DNA of 64,000 nucleotides from Micractinium sp. NFX-FRZ (taxonomy: Eukaryota > Chlorophyta > Trebouxiophyceae > Chlorellales > Chlorellaceae): contig JAPTJF010000013.1 of NCBI GenBank assembly GCA_029339195.1, forward strand, positions 248,001 to 312,000, written 5' to 3'. The notes beneath the pieces were generated by a model. That model saw only the letters and a program-made list of their open reading frames with translations, was not told where the DNA came from and did not search any database. Shown here one piece after another: positions 23,514 to 32,786 of this stretch (position 1 is the first letter of the stretch; every line of letters starts with the position of its first letter). Both the position numbers and the translations under genes were made by a program.

Positions 23514-26500
23514 ATGACCAAGTATGGTGAGTGGGCACCAGCGCGGGTTGGTAAGTGGCTGGCACTAGTTGTATCCCTGCCCGACGGGCGCCCAAGTGCA
23601 CCCTCGGTCACCTGGGGTGGGCACCGCTCAAGTGGAGCTGCTGCGCGACGTGGATGAGCACAACAAGGCCTGCCGCACTGCACTCCTTGTGCGTTGCCCA
23701 CCCGCGCATTGCATGAGCCTGCCCGGTTACGCACCGTGCTCCGTTGCTGCTGCTCCCCACACCCAACCGCCACGCAGGCCACTACCTCGCCGCTCTAGAC
23801 CGTGACTCGCCCTCCAGCTTCCGGGGCAAGTTCATTGCTTACAAGGGCCTCAAAAAGTGCCTGAAGCAGTGCCAGATCCGGGCCACCGCCGCGGCGGCGG
23901 AGAAGAGCAGCCAGGCGGAATGTAGCGGCCAGGCGGTGGCGGGCAGCGCGGGGCGGCACAGAAGCTGCACCGCAGACGCTCCGTGCAAAGCAGACAGCGT
24001 GGAGGCAGGCAAGAAGCGCTCCGTTGGTTTCTTCTTTGAGCTGCTGCAGGAGGAGCTGGCCAAGGTCAACAGGTGAGGTTTGGACTGCTTTTTGCCTTTT
24101 TCTTTTTTTTCTTTTTTTTCTTTTTTTTTTCTTTTTTTCCATTTCAGTATATTACATTTCTTTCTGTTTAAGCTCATTAGAGCATTCATTGTTTGAGCTT
24201 CATTGCCGCATTGGTTGGGTGACCACTTTTGAACTGCTTCTGTTCAAGCTGCATTGCTGCATTGGTTGGGTGACCACTTTTGGACTGCTTCTATTCTGGC
24301 GTCATTGCTGCACTGGTTATTGATTTGGTCACTGCCTGAGTTGAGTGGGTTGGTTGGTGATTAAAAGCTGCTAGCCCAACATACAGCGAGCTTGCGGTGG
24401 ACTGCTGCTCGCTGCGGCGCCGGGTTGTGGAGGGCAAACCTGCTGGCTGGCGATCAATAAGCTGGGGCAGGCTGGGGGGATGCGCAGACAGTGTTGCCCC
24501 ATCAAGCGCCTTGCACTCGGTGGCCATCCCCAGTCCCGACCGGCGCTGCTCGTCCCCGTATGCCCCTTGCTCCTCCCGCGCGTGTTTTGTGAGCCATGCA
24601 CACGCCATCGTTTCATGCCACATCACCACGCCAATACTGCTGTTGCTTGTTCGTACAGGTGTTTTGTGAGCCACGCGCAGTCGATCGTCAACTGCTTTCA
24701 GCGCACCGAGATGCGGCGGCGCCTCGCCTGCTGCTTCCCGGGCCTGCTGGCTGCGGGGCCCAGCAAGTATGCCAGCCTGGCGGAGCGCGCGTACTGGTGC
24801 CGAAAGTTTGCGCGAGCAAACGCGGTGCGTATCCTCCTTGGGGCTTTGGCTGGGGCAGCAGGGGCAGTACAGGGGCTAGTTTGGCAGCATGGGTCAAGCA
24901 TACGTGCATGCCAACCGAGTACATGCGCTGTTGGCGTGCATCCTCTGCCATTTGCCCTGGTTGCCGGCAGCAGTCGTTAACTTTAAGAGGAGCTGGGGCA
25001 GCAGTAACAGCGGTGCTCGTCATGGCACTGCTGTACTTTGCAAACGGTGGGATTAGTCCTGTGCGCCCGCTGCCTGCGCTCCTTTTCTTCTTTCGCCCTT
25101 GTTTAGTCAGGTTGCAAGAGGCTGAAGAGGTATGACAAATGGTGGGTCTGCTTGACCTCCCTGCTGCCACCACCCTCCTTTTTGCTTGATTCAGGTGGCG
25201 CTGCGCAAGATTCTGAAGAAGTACGACAAGGTGGTGGGCGGGCAGCGGGGGCGCGCCTTCCTGCAGCAATGCTGGCGCTTGCCCTCGGGGGGAGCCTTCC
25301 TGCACTCACCGCTGCTGGACGAGCTCAAGGCCATTCAGGTGAGCCTCATCTGTTTGGACAGTCAAAAGCTTTTGCACGTAGTAAGCCCAGCCTCAGTAGT
25401 GAGCCGTTGTGCATGGCACTGCCTCGTTGTCGCACTGTCTCTGCACACACCAATTGCCCCCTTGGCTGTAACGCTGCGCTCACCCTGCTAGACTGTGGGG
25501 TGGAAGGCGTGCTGCAAGGGAAGCGCAGCCAGTGGGATTACCTTCAAATAAAAACAAGCACGACCTGCTTGTTTCTTTTTACTGATGTAGCCTCGGGTCA
25601 TGTTGCCTTCCGTCTGTGTGAGAGAAGCGGATATAGCGGAACAACTTTGCTTAACCACAATTTCAAGTGCTGAACACTTTCTTTTTCTGTGTGTGTGTAT
25701 GTGTGCAGGATGTGCTGCAAGAGGAGCGGATCCAGCGTGACGACTTTGCACTGTGCGAGGTGGCAGACACCAGCGTCAAGGGCGCCAGCAAAGCAGTTGC
25801 CGCTTGGGCAGCTGCGGCAGCATCAGGGGCGGGCGCCGGCGGTCAGAGCACACTCAGTGGCGCTGGCGTGCAGCAGCGGCCGCACCCTGTGCTCACGCCG
25901 CGCAATGCCTGTGGAGGCGGGGGTTGCGGGGATGGCATGTGGCGCCTGGAGGGCGGCAGCGGCAACCTGGCAGGCGTCGTTGAGAGCCCGACGTGCATGC
26001 TGAGCTCAAGCGACTTTGAGTGGCCCGTGGCCGAGGATGCGGCGGCCACAGCAGGCGGTGGCGGTTGCAGCGTGCCTGTGGCCACCCCGCTGCCACACCT
26101 GCAGCGGCCCTCGCTGGACGCCAGCACACTCACAGTGTCTGTCGGCTGTGAGCTGTCTGCCAGCTTTGGCCCCGGCCTAAACCCTGGCTTCAGCCCAGGT
26201 ACCCCCCCGTCGGGTCCGGGCATGGGTGGCAGCATGGGCATGCTTGGCAGCACAGCAGCGGCCGGTCGTGCATTGCTGCCGCCAGCGATGGGTGCGGCGG
26301 CGGCGGCGGCAGCAGATGCTCCGGCGGCCATAACCCCACCGCTGCTTCGGCCCACCGTGAGCCGCTTCAAGGATGACGATCTGCGGTGCCCCATTTGCTT
26401 GGATGCTCTGTGTGAGTGGGGAGGGTGCTCAGGCGCTCTGCTTGGGTGGTGCTGGGGAAAAAGCAAGCGTAGCTTTTGTGCCGAGGAAGCGCCGAGGCGG

Positions 26501-27457
26501 CTTTTCTCCACTCGTCTATTACCGACAAGGTTTTGGTAGACTTGGGGCTGCTTTCAATGCACACTGGCGCCATGGCGCGCTCCGCGTTTCACCATTCTCA
26601 CCATTCCCTGTCCTTTCAATCGTGTGAATTGGAAGCGCGGCGCTGAGATGTTCATTGAAGCCCCCCCCCCTTCTGCAGACAAGCCGGTGGGGCTCATGTG
26701 CGGCCACAAGTTTTGCAAGCAGTGCAGCCTGGAGCACGCCCGTGAGTTGCTTCTCCTGCATGCCCCAGCCTCAGCACTCTTGCTGCATGCTTCTTTGACT
26801 GTTTGCTGGCTGGTGCCAGAAGTGCAGCCTGGGACATGCCAGTGAGTGGGCGCCAACGTGGACCTTGCCTGCTTTTGCACCCAGGAGCAGGGCGCCTGGG
26901 GTGGCAGCCATCAATAAACAAGAAACTCTTTGCGATGTATGCACATTGTGGCATGAACCCTCCCCCTTCTTTCTACCCCTGCTCGCAGATCTGGGGCGCT
27001 CCATCGGCACGTTCCACAACCTGGCCAGCTACGTGTCTCCCACGGTGGCCTGCCCACAGTGCCGGCAGCCGGGCGTGTTCAAGGGCGCCATGCGGCTGCG
27101 CCAGCTGGACCGGGTCGTGCGCTCCAGGTGTGCGATGTGCTCTTGTCGCGCGTTAAATGTTGATTCTTGCTGATGTTGTATCTCGCTGATTCATCTGAAT
27201 GCATCTCCTTCTTGTGTTAACCCTGCTTTGCACCAATAGGGCAGGGCAGACGTTTCTCAAAGCCTGTTTTCTCATCTTTACTACTTCTTAAAGTAACGCA
27301 TCGCCTTCGCCCTGCCCTGCCACACTTGTGCAGGTTCCCGGGTGAGTGGGAGGAGCGGCGGCAGGAGGAGCGCGCCAGCAAGCGCGCCGTGGTTGAGGCG
27401 GCGGCGCTGAGGCCCACCCTGCCCATCAACCTGCGCGATGCCCTGCTGACCTTTTGA
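23514..27457 (+). CDS. SPX-RING E3 ubiquitin ligase (NLA-like)
   Basis: SPX domains bind inositol pyrophosphates and report cell phosphate; NLA-type SPX-RING ligases in plants ubiquitinate phosphate transporters. Eight in-phase exons: 23514-23526, 23778-24072, 24659-24824, 25195-25338, 25709-26411, 26679-26741, 26989-27127, 27334-27457 (548 residues). The start MTKYG-HYLAAL comes from a 13-base first coding exon and fits the SPX N-terminus (MKFGKYL-like). Seen: FIAYKGLKKCLKQC with the basic inositol-phosphate-binding lysines, FVSHAQSIVNCF, LRKILKKYDK, a 230-residue Gly/Ala/Ser-rich linker, then a RING: CPICLDAL, CGHKFCKQC and CPQC (about 430-483), all zinc ligands present. The tail is charged, ending LRDALLTF. 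Two introns carry exon echoes. Confidence 0.9.
24098..24141 (+). repeat. T-rich tract in SPX-RING intron 2
   Basis: Runs of T broken by single C just after the exon 2 donor; a polypyrimidine tract far from the true acceptor. Confidence 0.8.
24190..24320 (+). repeat. Tandem repeat of about 52 bp in SPX-RING intron 2
   Basis: Two near-identical units and a third partial one, each carrying ATTGGTTGGGTGACCACTTT or a decayed form of it. Confidence 0.85.
24582..24618 (+). repeat. Exon echo upstream of SPX-RING exon 3
   Basis: Copy of the first 37 bases of exon 3 (24659-24695), about 28 identical, placed 77 bases upstream in the intron. It reads CFVSHAHAIVSC against CFVSHAQSIVNC in the exon, so most changes are conservative. 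Confidence 0.88.
26821..26847 (+). repeat. Exon echo downstream of SPX-RING exon 6
   Basis: Copy of the end of exon 6 with its donor (26721-26747), 23 of 27 bases identical, including GTGAGT. The original encodes the RING cysteine after CKQ and the following SLEH. Confidence 0.85.
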
Positions 27458-27981
27458 GGTGGCCCCCGCGCTGCAAAGGTGCCAGGTGGCCACTCTGCGG
27501 GGCACGTGCAAGCGCGAGAGCGCTCACGTCCCGCCCTTTCTCACCCCCAGCCCGTTCACCCGCCTCGGTGCCCAGCACAGTGCCGCCAGCCGGGGTGCTT
27601 CCTACCTTGCCTCTCTCATTACAGGGTGCTTCCTACCTCTCCTCTCTCCTTAGATATCTTCATTCCGCCAAACACAAACTACTTGACTTTTTGCATTTTT
27701 TTTTTTTTTTCAACCCCAGCGAGCTCTGACCCAACCCAACCAATCCCAACCCAACCCCTCGCTTTCTGTGTGCTGCTCCCTGCCACCTTCTCTCCTTGAG
27801 TTTTTCCCGCTGCCCTGCTGAGGAGCGCGTTGCCATATACAGTTTTGAATTAAATCCTAGTGCTGCCCGCTCCCTGCCTAGTACACACAGACTTTGTCAA
27901 GCCCCAATTCAACCAACAGTAAGCCAGAAGGCCAACCAGGTTACAAATTTGTGTATGCCAGGCAATCAAAGGCAAGCTACG
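27458..27981. other. Shared 3' flank of convergent SPX-RING and ELMO genes
   Basis: Contains two copies of GTGCTTCCTACCT (27595-27645), a T14 run near 27697 and a CCCAA-rich patch (27731-27758). No gene seen. The CCCAA patch is not a plant- or Chlorella-type telomere unit. Confidence 0.6.
27941..27945 (-). terminator. Candidate polyadenylation signal TGTAA of the ELMO gene
   Basis: TGTAA on the minus strand 37 bases past the stop at 27982. Confidence 0.5.
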
Positions 27982-29642
27982 TCAGGAGCGGCCGGACAGG
28001 AGCTGTTGCCGCAGATGCACGAATGTCTCTGCCTTGCCGCTCGCCAGAGAGCGCTCAACGCGTGCCTTCACCTCTCTGCAGGGGCATGTAGCGGTGATGT
28101 GGGTATTGGGGTGCCAGTGCAGCGTGCATGCATGGGATGATGAGGCATCAAAGGGGTACTGCAGTCAGCAGCAGCCAGATCAGGACCAGGCAACGGCAAC
28201 AAAACGTGCCCTGCACATGCACCGCCCGCTCTGTTGAACACAAAGCTGCCCACCACCCACACTCACGCCATGACCAGCGGGAACTGCATGTAGGAGGCGC
28301 CCTGCTCCAGCCAGACGGCATCCAGCAGGCGGTAGGCCACCTCAAACAGCTCCTCAAAAGCATCGTCACTCTCCTCCAAAAGCAGCAGGAAGCCGCGTGC
28401 TGCACGCGTCTGTGCTACCCCTGCCGCGCTGCCGCTGCTGCTGGTGCGCAGGCCCACGAGGTCTGTGAGCATGGAGGCAATGTTCATGCCGCCGGCAGCA
28501 AACGGGTATTCCCACTCGCTTCGCGAGCCCGCCTGCTTGCGGGCTAGCAGCAGGAAGGAGTCGGGGCGCTGGCGGGCCATCCACAGCAGCGACTCGATTG
28601 TTATAACGCCCAGACCCCTGCAGGGTGCAGAGAAGGTGGCAAGCGTTGGCCACTCGAGCAAACAGCAAGGTGGCAGACACTGGCTAACGAGACACTGCCG
28701 TACACGTATGCTGTGCTGTGCTGTGCCCGTGCTGGCAGTGAACCACCCCCTTTGTGGATTGCTACTGAATCCCCACTGGGAAAGGAGCTCACTACTGCCT
28801 CGCCCACCAACATTAGCAGCCGATGGTCAAACGTTCCCGATGTGCTCCCTCTCACCGCGTCAGGTCTCGCGCCGGCACATCCGACTGGAAACCTAGATCT
28901 TTCCACTGCTCGTGCTTGCCAGGAGGTGGGGCAGGGCTGCCGGGGAAGGCCGCAGACCACAACTCCTGCAGCGCTGCCTGCAGACACAGGGGAGAGAGGG
29001 AGGCACAGGCGGCACAGCGACGCAGGTTGGAGGGCGCTACCCATGTTGCAACCCAGGCTCAGCACAATGTCGCTGCCACATACAGCTGCACGGTGGTCAA
29101 AGCCCCTGGTGCAAACCCGCCGCGCCTGCGTGCGCTGCCTTGCTTGCCTGTTGTTCTGCTGCATCTGCATCATATGTTGTCGCTGCCCGCTGGCGCAGCT
29201 CCGCCAACCGCTCTTGCTGCGCCGAAGACAGCGGCACGACTCGGCGGCTGGCCGGCAGCAGGCGGCAGAACAGGCCTGCAGTTGGGTGCGGTCGCCACCA
29301 GTGCAGGAGGGGTGAGGGCTGGCAGGGCTTGGTGGCGGCCGTCTGAGGTGCACGTTCATGCTCCTGCCACACCTTTCCTGCAGGCGTGCACTCACCTACC
29401 ACAAAGCGCCAGGCTGCCGAAAGAGCGTGCACCACGGCCGACAGGGGCCAGGGCAGCTCGAGCTGCTCGGTGGCTGTCCGTGGCCGCAGTGCCAGCGCCG
29501 CCGGCGGCACCACGTCGTCAGATGGCACAGCCGCTTCTGTGGCACATTCCAACAGTGGCTGCTCCAGCCCCTCCTCCGGGTGCACCTGGGCGCCTCCCCG
29601 GCGCCTGCGCAGCTGAGCCATCCTGCTCAGCGTCCCGCCCAT
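27982..29642 (-). CDS. ELMO domain-containing protein
   Basis: ELMO/CED-12 domain proteins act on small GTPases; ELMOD members are GAPs for Arf-family GTPases, while the plant and algal group is little studied. Five in-phase exons: 29642-29396, 29275-29148, 28977-28856, 28617-28267, 28075-27982 (313 residues). Seen: ALQELWSAAFPG, WKDLGFQSDVPARDLR, GLGVITIESLLWMA, EWEYPFAAGGMNIASML and a C-terminal helix VKARVERSLA, all in ELMO-domain order. The second intron needs a GC donor (CAG|GCAAGC at 29148/29147). With it the protein reads YDADAAEQQ-AALQELW, which matches the family, whereas the nearby GT sites do not. The first ATG in the frame is 29747; MGGTLSRMAQLRR at 29642 is preferred. Confidence 0.88.
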
Positions 29643-30335
29643 GCACCGAGCGGGAGGCGGCGCGCCCGGTGCGGCAGCGGCGGGCGGACCTGCTGCTGCT
29701 ACTGCCAGGGCCTGCGCTGCCTGCCTGGACCTACAGAATACTGTCAATGTGGCCCTTCACTGGAAGAACACCTTCTCTGGCTTGGGCTCTCCCTCAAAGG
29801 TGGAGTGCAATGTTGCGAGGGGTTGGGTAGGCTACTCAGTTGCTGCTCAAGCGAGGCTGAAGACTGTCTGTCAACTAGACGAGCCCTCCGCGAAGACCCT
29901 TTCACGCGGAAGAAAAAGCTGCTGAGCTGGTGCTTGGTGCCCATCAAAATTTCCAGCGCCTTTTCTGTCGGCCCAAGTTTCAGCCGCGAGCAAGCACCTT
30001 TGTCTGATCAATGCAGCGATGGCAGCGCTCCCCGGTGCAGGCGCTGTCTTCTTGTCTGGCAGCTGCGGGTGCAAATGGCGCCTAGGCCAGCGGATTACAG
30101 GTGCTGAACACTTCCTAAAGATCTGAGGGTCAACAGGGGATGCCAGGGCACTGCTGCCTCTGCCCTGCGCTGCCGCCACTCCGGCCCACCCGCCACCCCT
30201 GTGCTGCCGCCACCCCCTGTGGCGGTGTTTTGTTCGACTGCCGCCCTGATACTCATTCTGCCACCAAGCAGCGCTGCCCTTCATGCTTTTGACACCGCAC
30301 TTGCAGCCGAGGATGTGGCGGCTGCAGCAGCAGAG
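29643..30335. other. Divergent intergenic region of the ELMO and RAMA-CW genes
   Basis: No second gene recognised. The frame of the RAMA-CW gene is open from 30201 and may include an upstream start, so part of this stretch could be coding or 5' leader. Confidence 0.45.
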
Positions 30336-32478
30336 ATGGGTGCAGGCGGTTCAGGGCAGCGCAGCGGCACCATCAAGCGCAGCTCAGTGACACTCGCTGA
30401 CCTCGTGCACAATGGGGTGGTGCATCCAGGCCCTGGTTTGATATCAGTGACCTATAAGGGAGCTGTGTACACGGCCTCTCTTGGGGATGACGGCGCCATC
30501 ATGTTTGAAGGTACGCCCGCTGCAGCTGGCCAGTGGAGGGAGGAAGGTCGGCAACGGGTCGACTTGGGAAGGCAGATCATGCAGGTGCTTTGTAGCAGCT
30601 GGCTGCGGCGGGGGGGGGGGGGGGAGGACAAGTTGACAGCCAACTGCCCCACGCTCTCCCTGTCACAGTAGCAACCTGCCTCGTGCCCCTGCCTGGCCTG
30701 CAGGCATCAAGTTCACCAGGTTGGGTTCTGCGGACTGGCCCAGCTGGGGTTTATGCTGCACTGTTAGGCACGCAGACGCTGCGGGGAAGGCAGCTGCTGC
30801 GAGCTTGGCTGTTGCTCTGGTTGTCCTGCCTGCCCGCTGCGCACTCCACCAAAGGTGTGCTCCCTCCTCATGCACTCCACCCTCTATCACTGCCCTCCAT
30901 ACCCTGCCCTCCATATATTTGTGTGTGCAGCCCCACCGCCTTCTCCATCCACGTCAAGCGCAAGCAGACGCCCGGCAAGCAGGGAGACGATGGATGGGTG
31001 TCCGTGCACTACATGGGCCAGCCACTGTCAAACTACAGGTGTGTCATGCTTGTGATGGTGTGTTGGGTCCTGCCTCACCGTGGTTGCAAGTGCACTGCAT
31101 GGGAGAGCGGCTGTTAAACTACAGGTGTGTTGGCGTTGTGTATATGCCTTTGTTGGGCCGTGGTTATCTGTGCGGCACCTGGCAATCTGCTGGCGAAACA
31201 CAGGTGCGTGAGATGGTGTAGCATGGCGGTGCAGGAGCTGCACTGCTTGCATCGAGTGTGGCTGAATCCTCTTCAAAATGAATCCATGGCTTGCAGGAAA
31301 GAATACCTGGAGCGGGGCGGCGGCAGCAGCGGCCAGCAGCAGCAGCAGCGGCCAACGGCACCCAGCCAGCAGCAGGCACTGCAGCAAGGCGCTGCGCCGC
31401 CGGCTGCAGCCGCGGCGCAGGCCACGGGAGCAGCGGCGGCGCGGCCGCGGCGCGCCGGCGCGGGCAGCAGGGGCAAGCAGCGGAGGAATGGCTCTCGCTA
31501 CTCGGAGAGCGATGAAGACGAGGTTCTGGACTTTGGGGTAGCAGCTGCAGAGGATGACATGGACATAGATGAGCTGGCGGTGGCCCAGTTTGCAGGAGCG
31601 CCCGCGGCCTCGCCCTACAAGATTGATGGGCAGGTCTGCCGGGGAAGGAGAGTACTCGTGCGGCGGCAGCGGTGGCCACCCCACCTGCCCTGCCCTGCTG
31701 TGCACTGCCTTCCTTGTGTCCTCCTACATCTCCTCCACAGCGACAGCTTCAAACTCCCTGCCCTCCCTCTTTCCCTTCCCCCTCTTGCTTTGCAGCTGGT
31801 CGTGGAGCTTCCGCCCGGAGTGGAGGTAAGCACGGTCGCAGATTTGGTGTTCCTTTGTATCTACTTTATTAGTTCTTGGACAGCTCCTTCAAGAGCCGCC
31901 AGGCGTGGATGTGATGTACATGCGGGGGAGGGGCGGGTGGTGAAAGTGCACTTCTCCCTTTGTGTTGTGTGCATGCCTTGGATGCCTGTTATGACTGTAG
32001 CTTCATCACTTGGGTGACAGCTCAAGGGAGCTGAATGGTTGGAAAAGGTGCATCTGCTAGCCACCTGTTGGCAGACAGTGTCTCGTACCCACTGTCTCCC
32101 TCCTCACGCTCCCCGTCCTTAACCCCTTCTCACCCATGTCAGATCCCTGATGCCGACGAGTGGGTGCAATGCGAGCGGTGTGAGCTCTGGCGGCTTGTCC
32201 CCAAAGAGTGGGCACAGGCAGTGCGTGACGACCCGCGGCAGGAGTGGCTGTGCGAGTATGCTCAGTGGGATGTGGCAGGCCAGCCCCCCAACAAGCCGGC
32301 CTGCACGCCTCCAGCCAACACAAGCGGCGCAAGCGGCGGCAAGGGCCGTGGCAAGGGCGGCGGCAGAGGCAGCGGCAGAGGCGGCGGCCGGGGCGGCGGC
32401 AGAAGCGGCGGCAGAGGTGGAGGCAGAGAAGGGGGCAGGGAAAGCGGCAAGCGCAGCGGCACAGGCAAGCGCCTGTGA
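30336..32478 (+). CDS. RAMA-domain plus CW-type zinc-finger protein
   Basis: Candidate chromatin reader. Exons 30336-30510, 30704-30719, 30931-31038, 31297-31633, 31796-31825, 32143-32478 (333 residues; exon 2 is 16 bases). Seen: LADLVHNGVVHPGPGLISV, YKGAVYTASLGDDG, then IKFTSPTAFSIHVKRK across the 16-base exon, and DDGWVSVHYMGQPL. This is the RAMA fold found in MPND and linked to modification-dependent or restriction-related proteins. Next come a Gln/Ala-rich linker, an acidic patch (ESDEDEVLDFG, EDDMDIDEL), and a CW finger WVQCERCELWRLVP followed by WLCEYAQWD with further cysteines (about 225-260), a module that reads methylated H3K4. The tail is a long Gly-Arg-Ser repeat ending in KRL, likely nucleic-acid binding. 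Start uncertain: an upstream ATG in frame exists at 30201. Confidence 0.82.
30609..30624 (+). repeat. Poly-G tract in RAMA-CW intron 1
   Basis: About 15 consecutive G bases, a candidate length-variable or error-prone site. Confidence 0.9.
31091..31130 (+). repeat. Exon echo in RAMA-CW intron 3
   Basis: Copy of the end of exon 3 with its donor (31005-31044), 34 of 40 bases identical, including AACTACAG|GTGTGT. A weaker third copy of the junction (CACAGGTGCGTGAG) may lie near 31197. Confidence 0.92.
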
Positions 32479-32786
32479 GGGTGTGCTGTGTGAGTGGGCA
32501 CCAGCCCTTCTGCTATGCAGCAGGGGGCAGCGGGTGCGGCAACAGAAGCAGGCAGCCTTACAAAGGCAACATCCTGCCGCAAGCCAGCTACCCAATAGGA
32601 TAATCTGTTTGTAATTGAACTCACGATGAGTGGCACTGCAAGTGGCATAGTTTGTCCTGCCTTTGCTCCAGACAAGCAAAGAAGCTTTGCTGCCGCGCCA
32701 CAGTGGCGCCCGCTTGGCGGGGCGGCCATCGCGGGGCAAGTCACAGCAGCAGCATCGTCGGCGGCGCTTGATTCCTTTCGACAGCG
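32479..32786. other. Intergenic between RAMA-CW and SelD-fusion genes
   Basis: 308 bases, both genes on the plus strand. It holds TGTAA at 32610 and presumably the SelD-fusion promoter. No gene seen. Confidence 0.6.
32610..32614 (+). terminator. Candidate polyadenylation signal TGTAA of the RAMA-CW gene
   Basis: TGTAA 132 bases past the stop at 32478. Confidence 0.45.

Noticed and set aside
23071..23517. Coding frame upstream of the SPX-RING start
   Set aside because: It does not join the SPX domain in phase, while the 13-base exon at 23514 restores the canonical SPX N-terminus.
24061..24330. CRISPR-like or satellite array in the SPX-RING intron
   Set aside because: Only two to three diverging tandem units next to a T-rich tract, without regular spacers; an intronic tandem duplication.
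27727..27765. Interstitial telomere repeat
   Set aside because: The CCCAACC-like units do not match TTTAGGG/CCCTAAA and are irregular.
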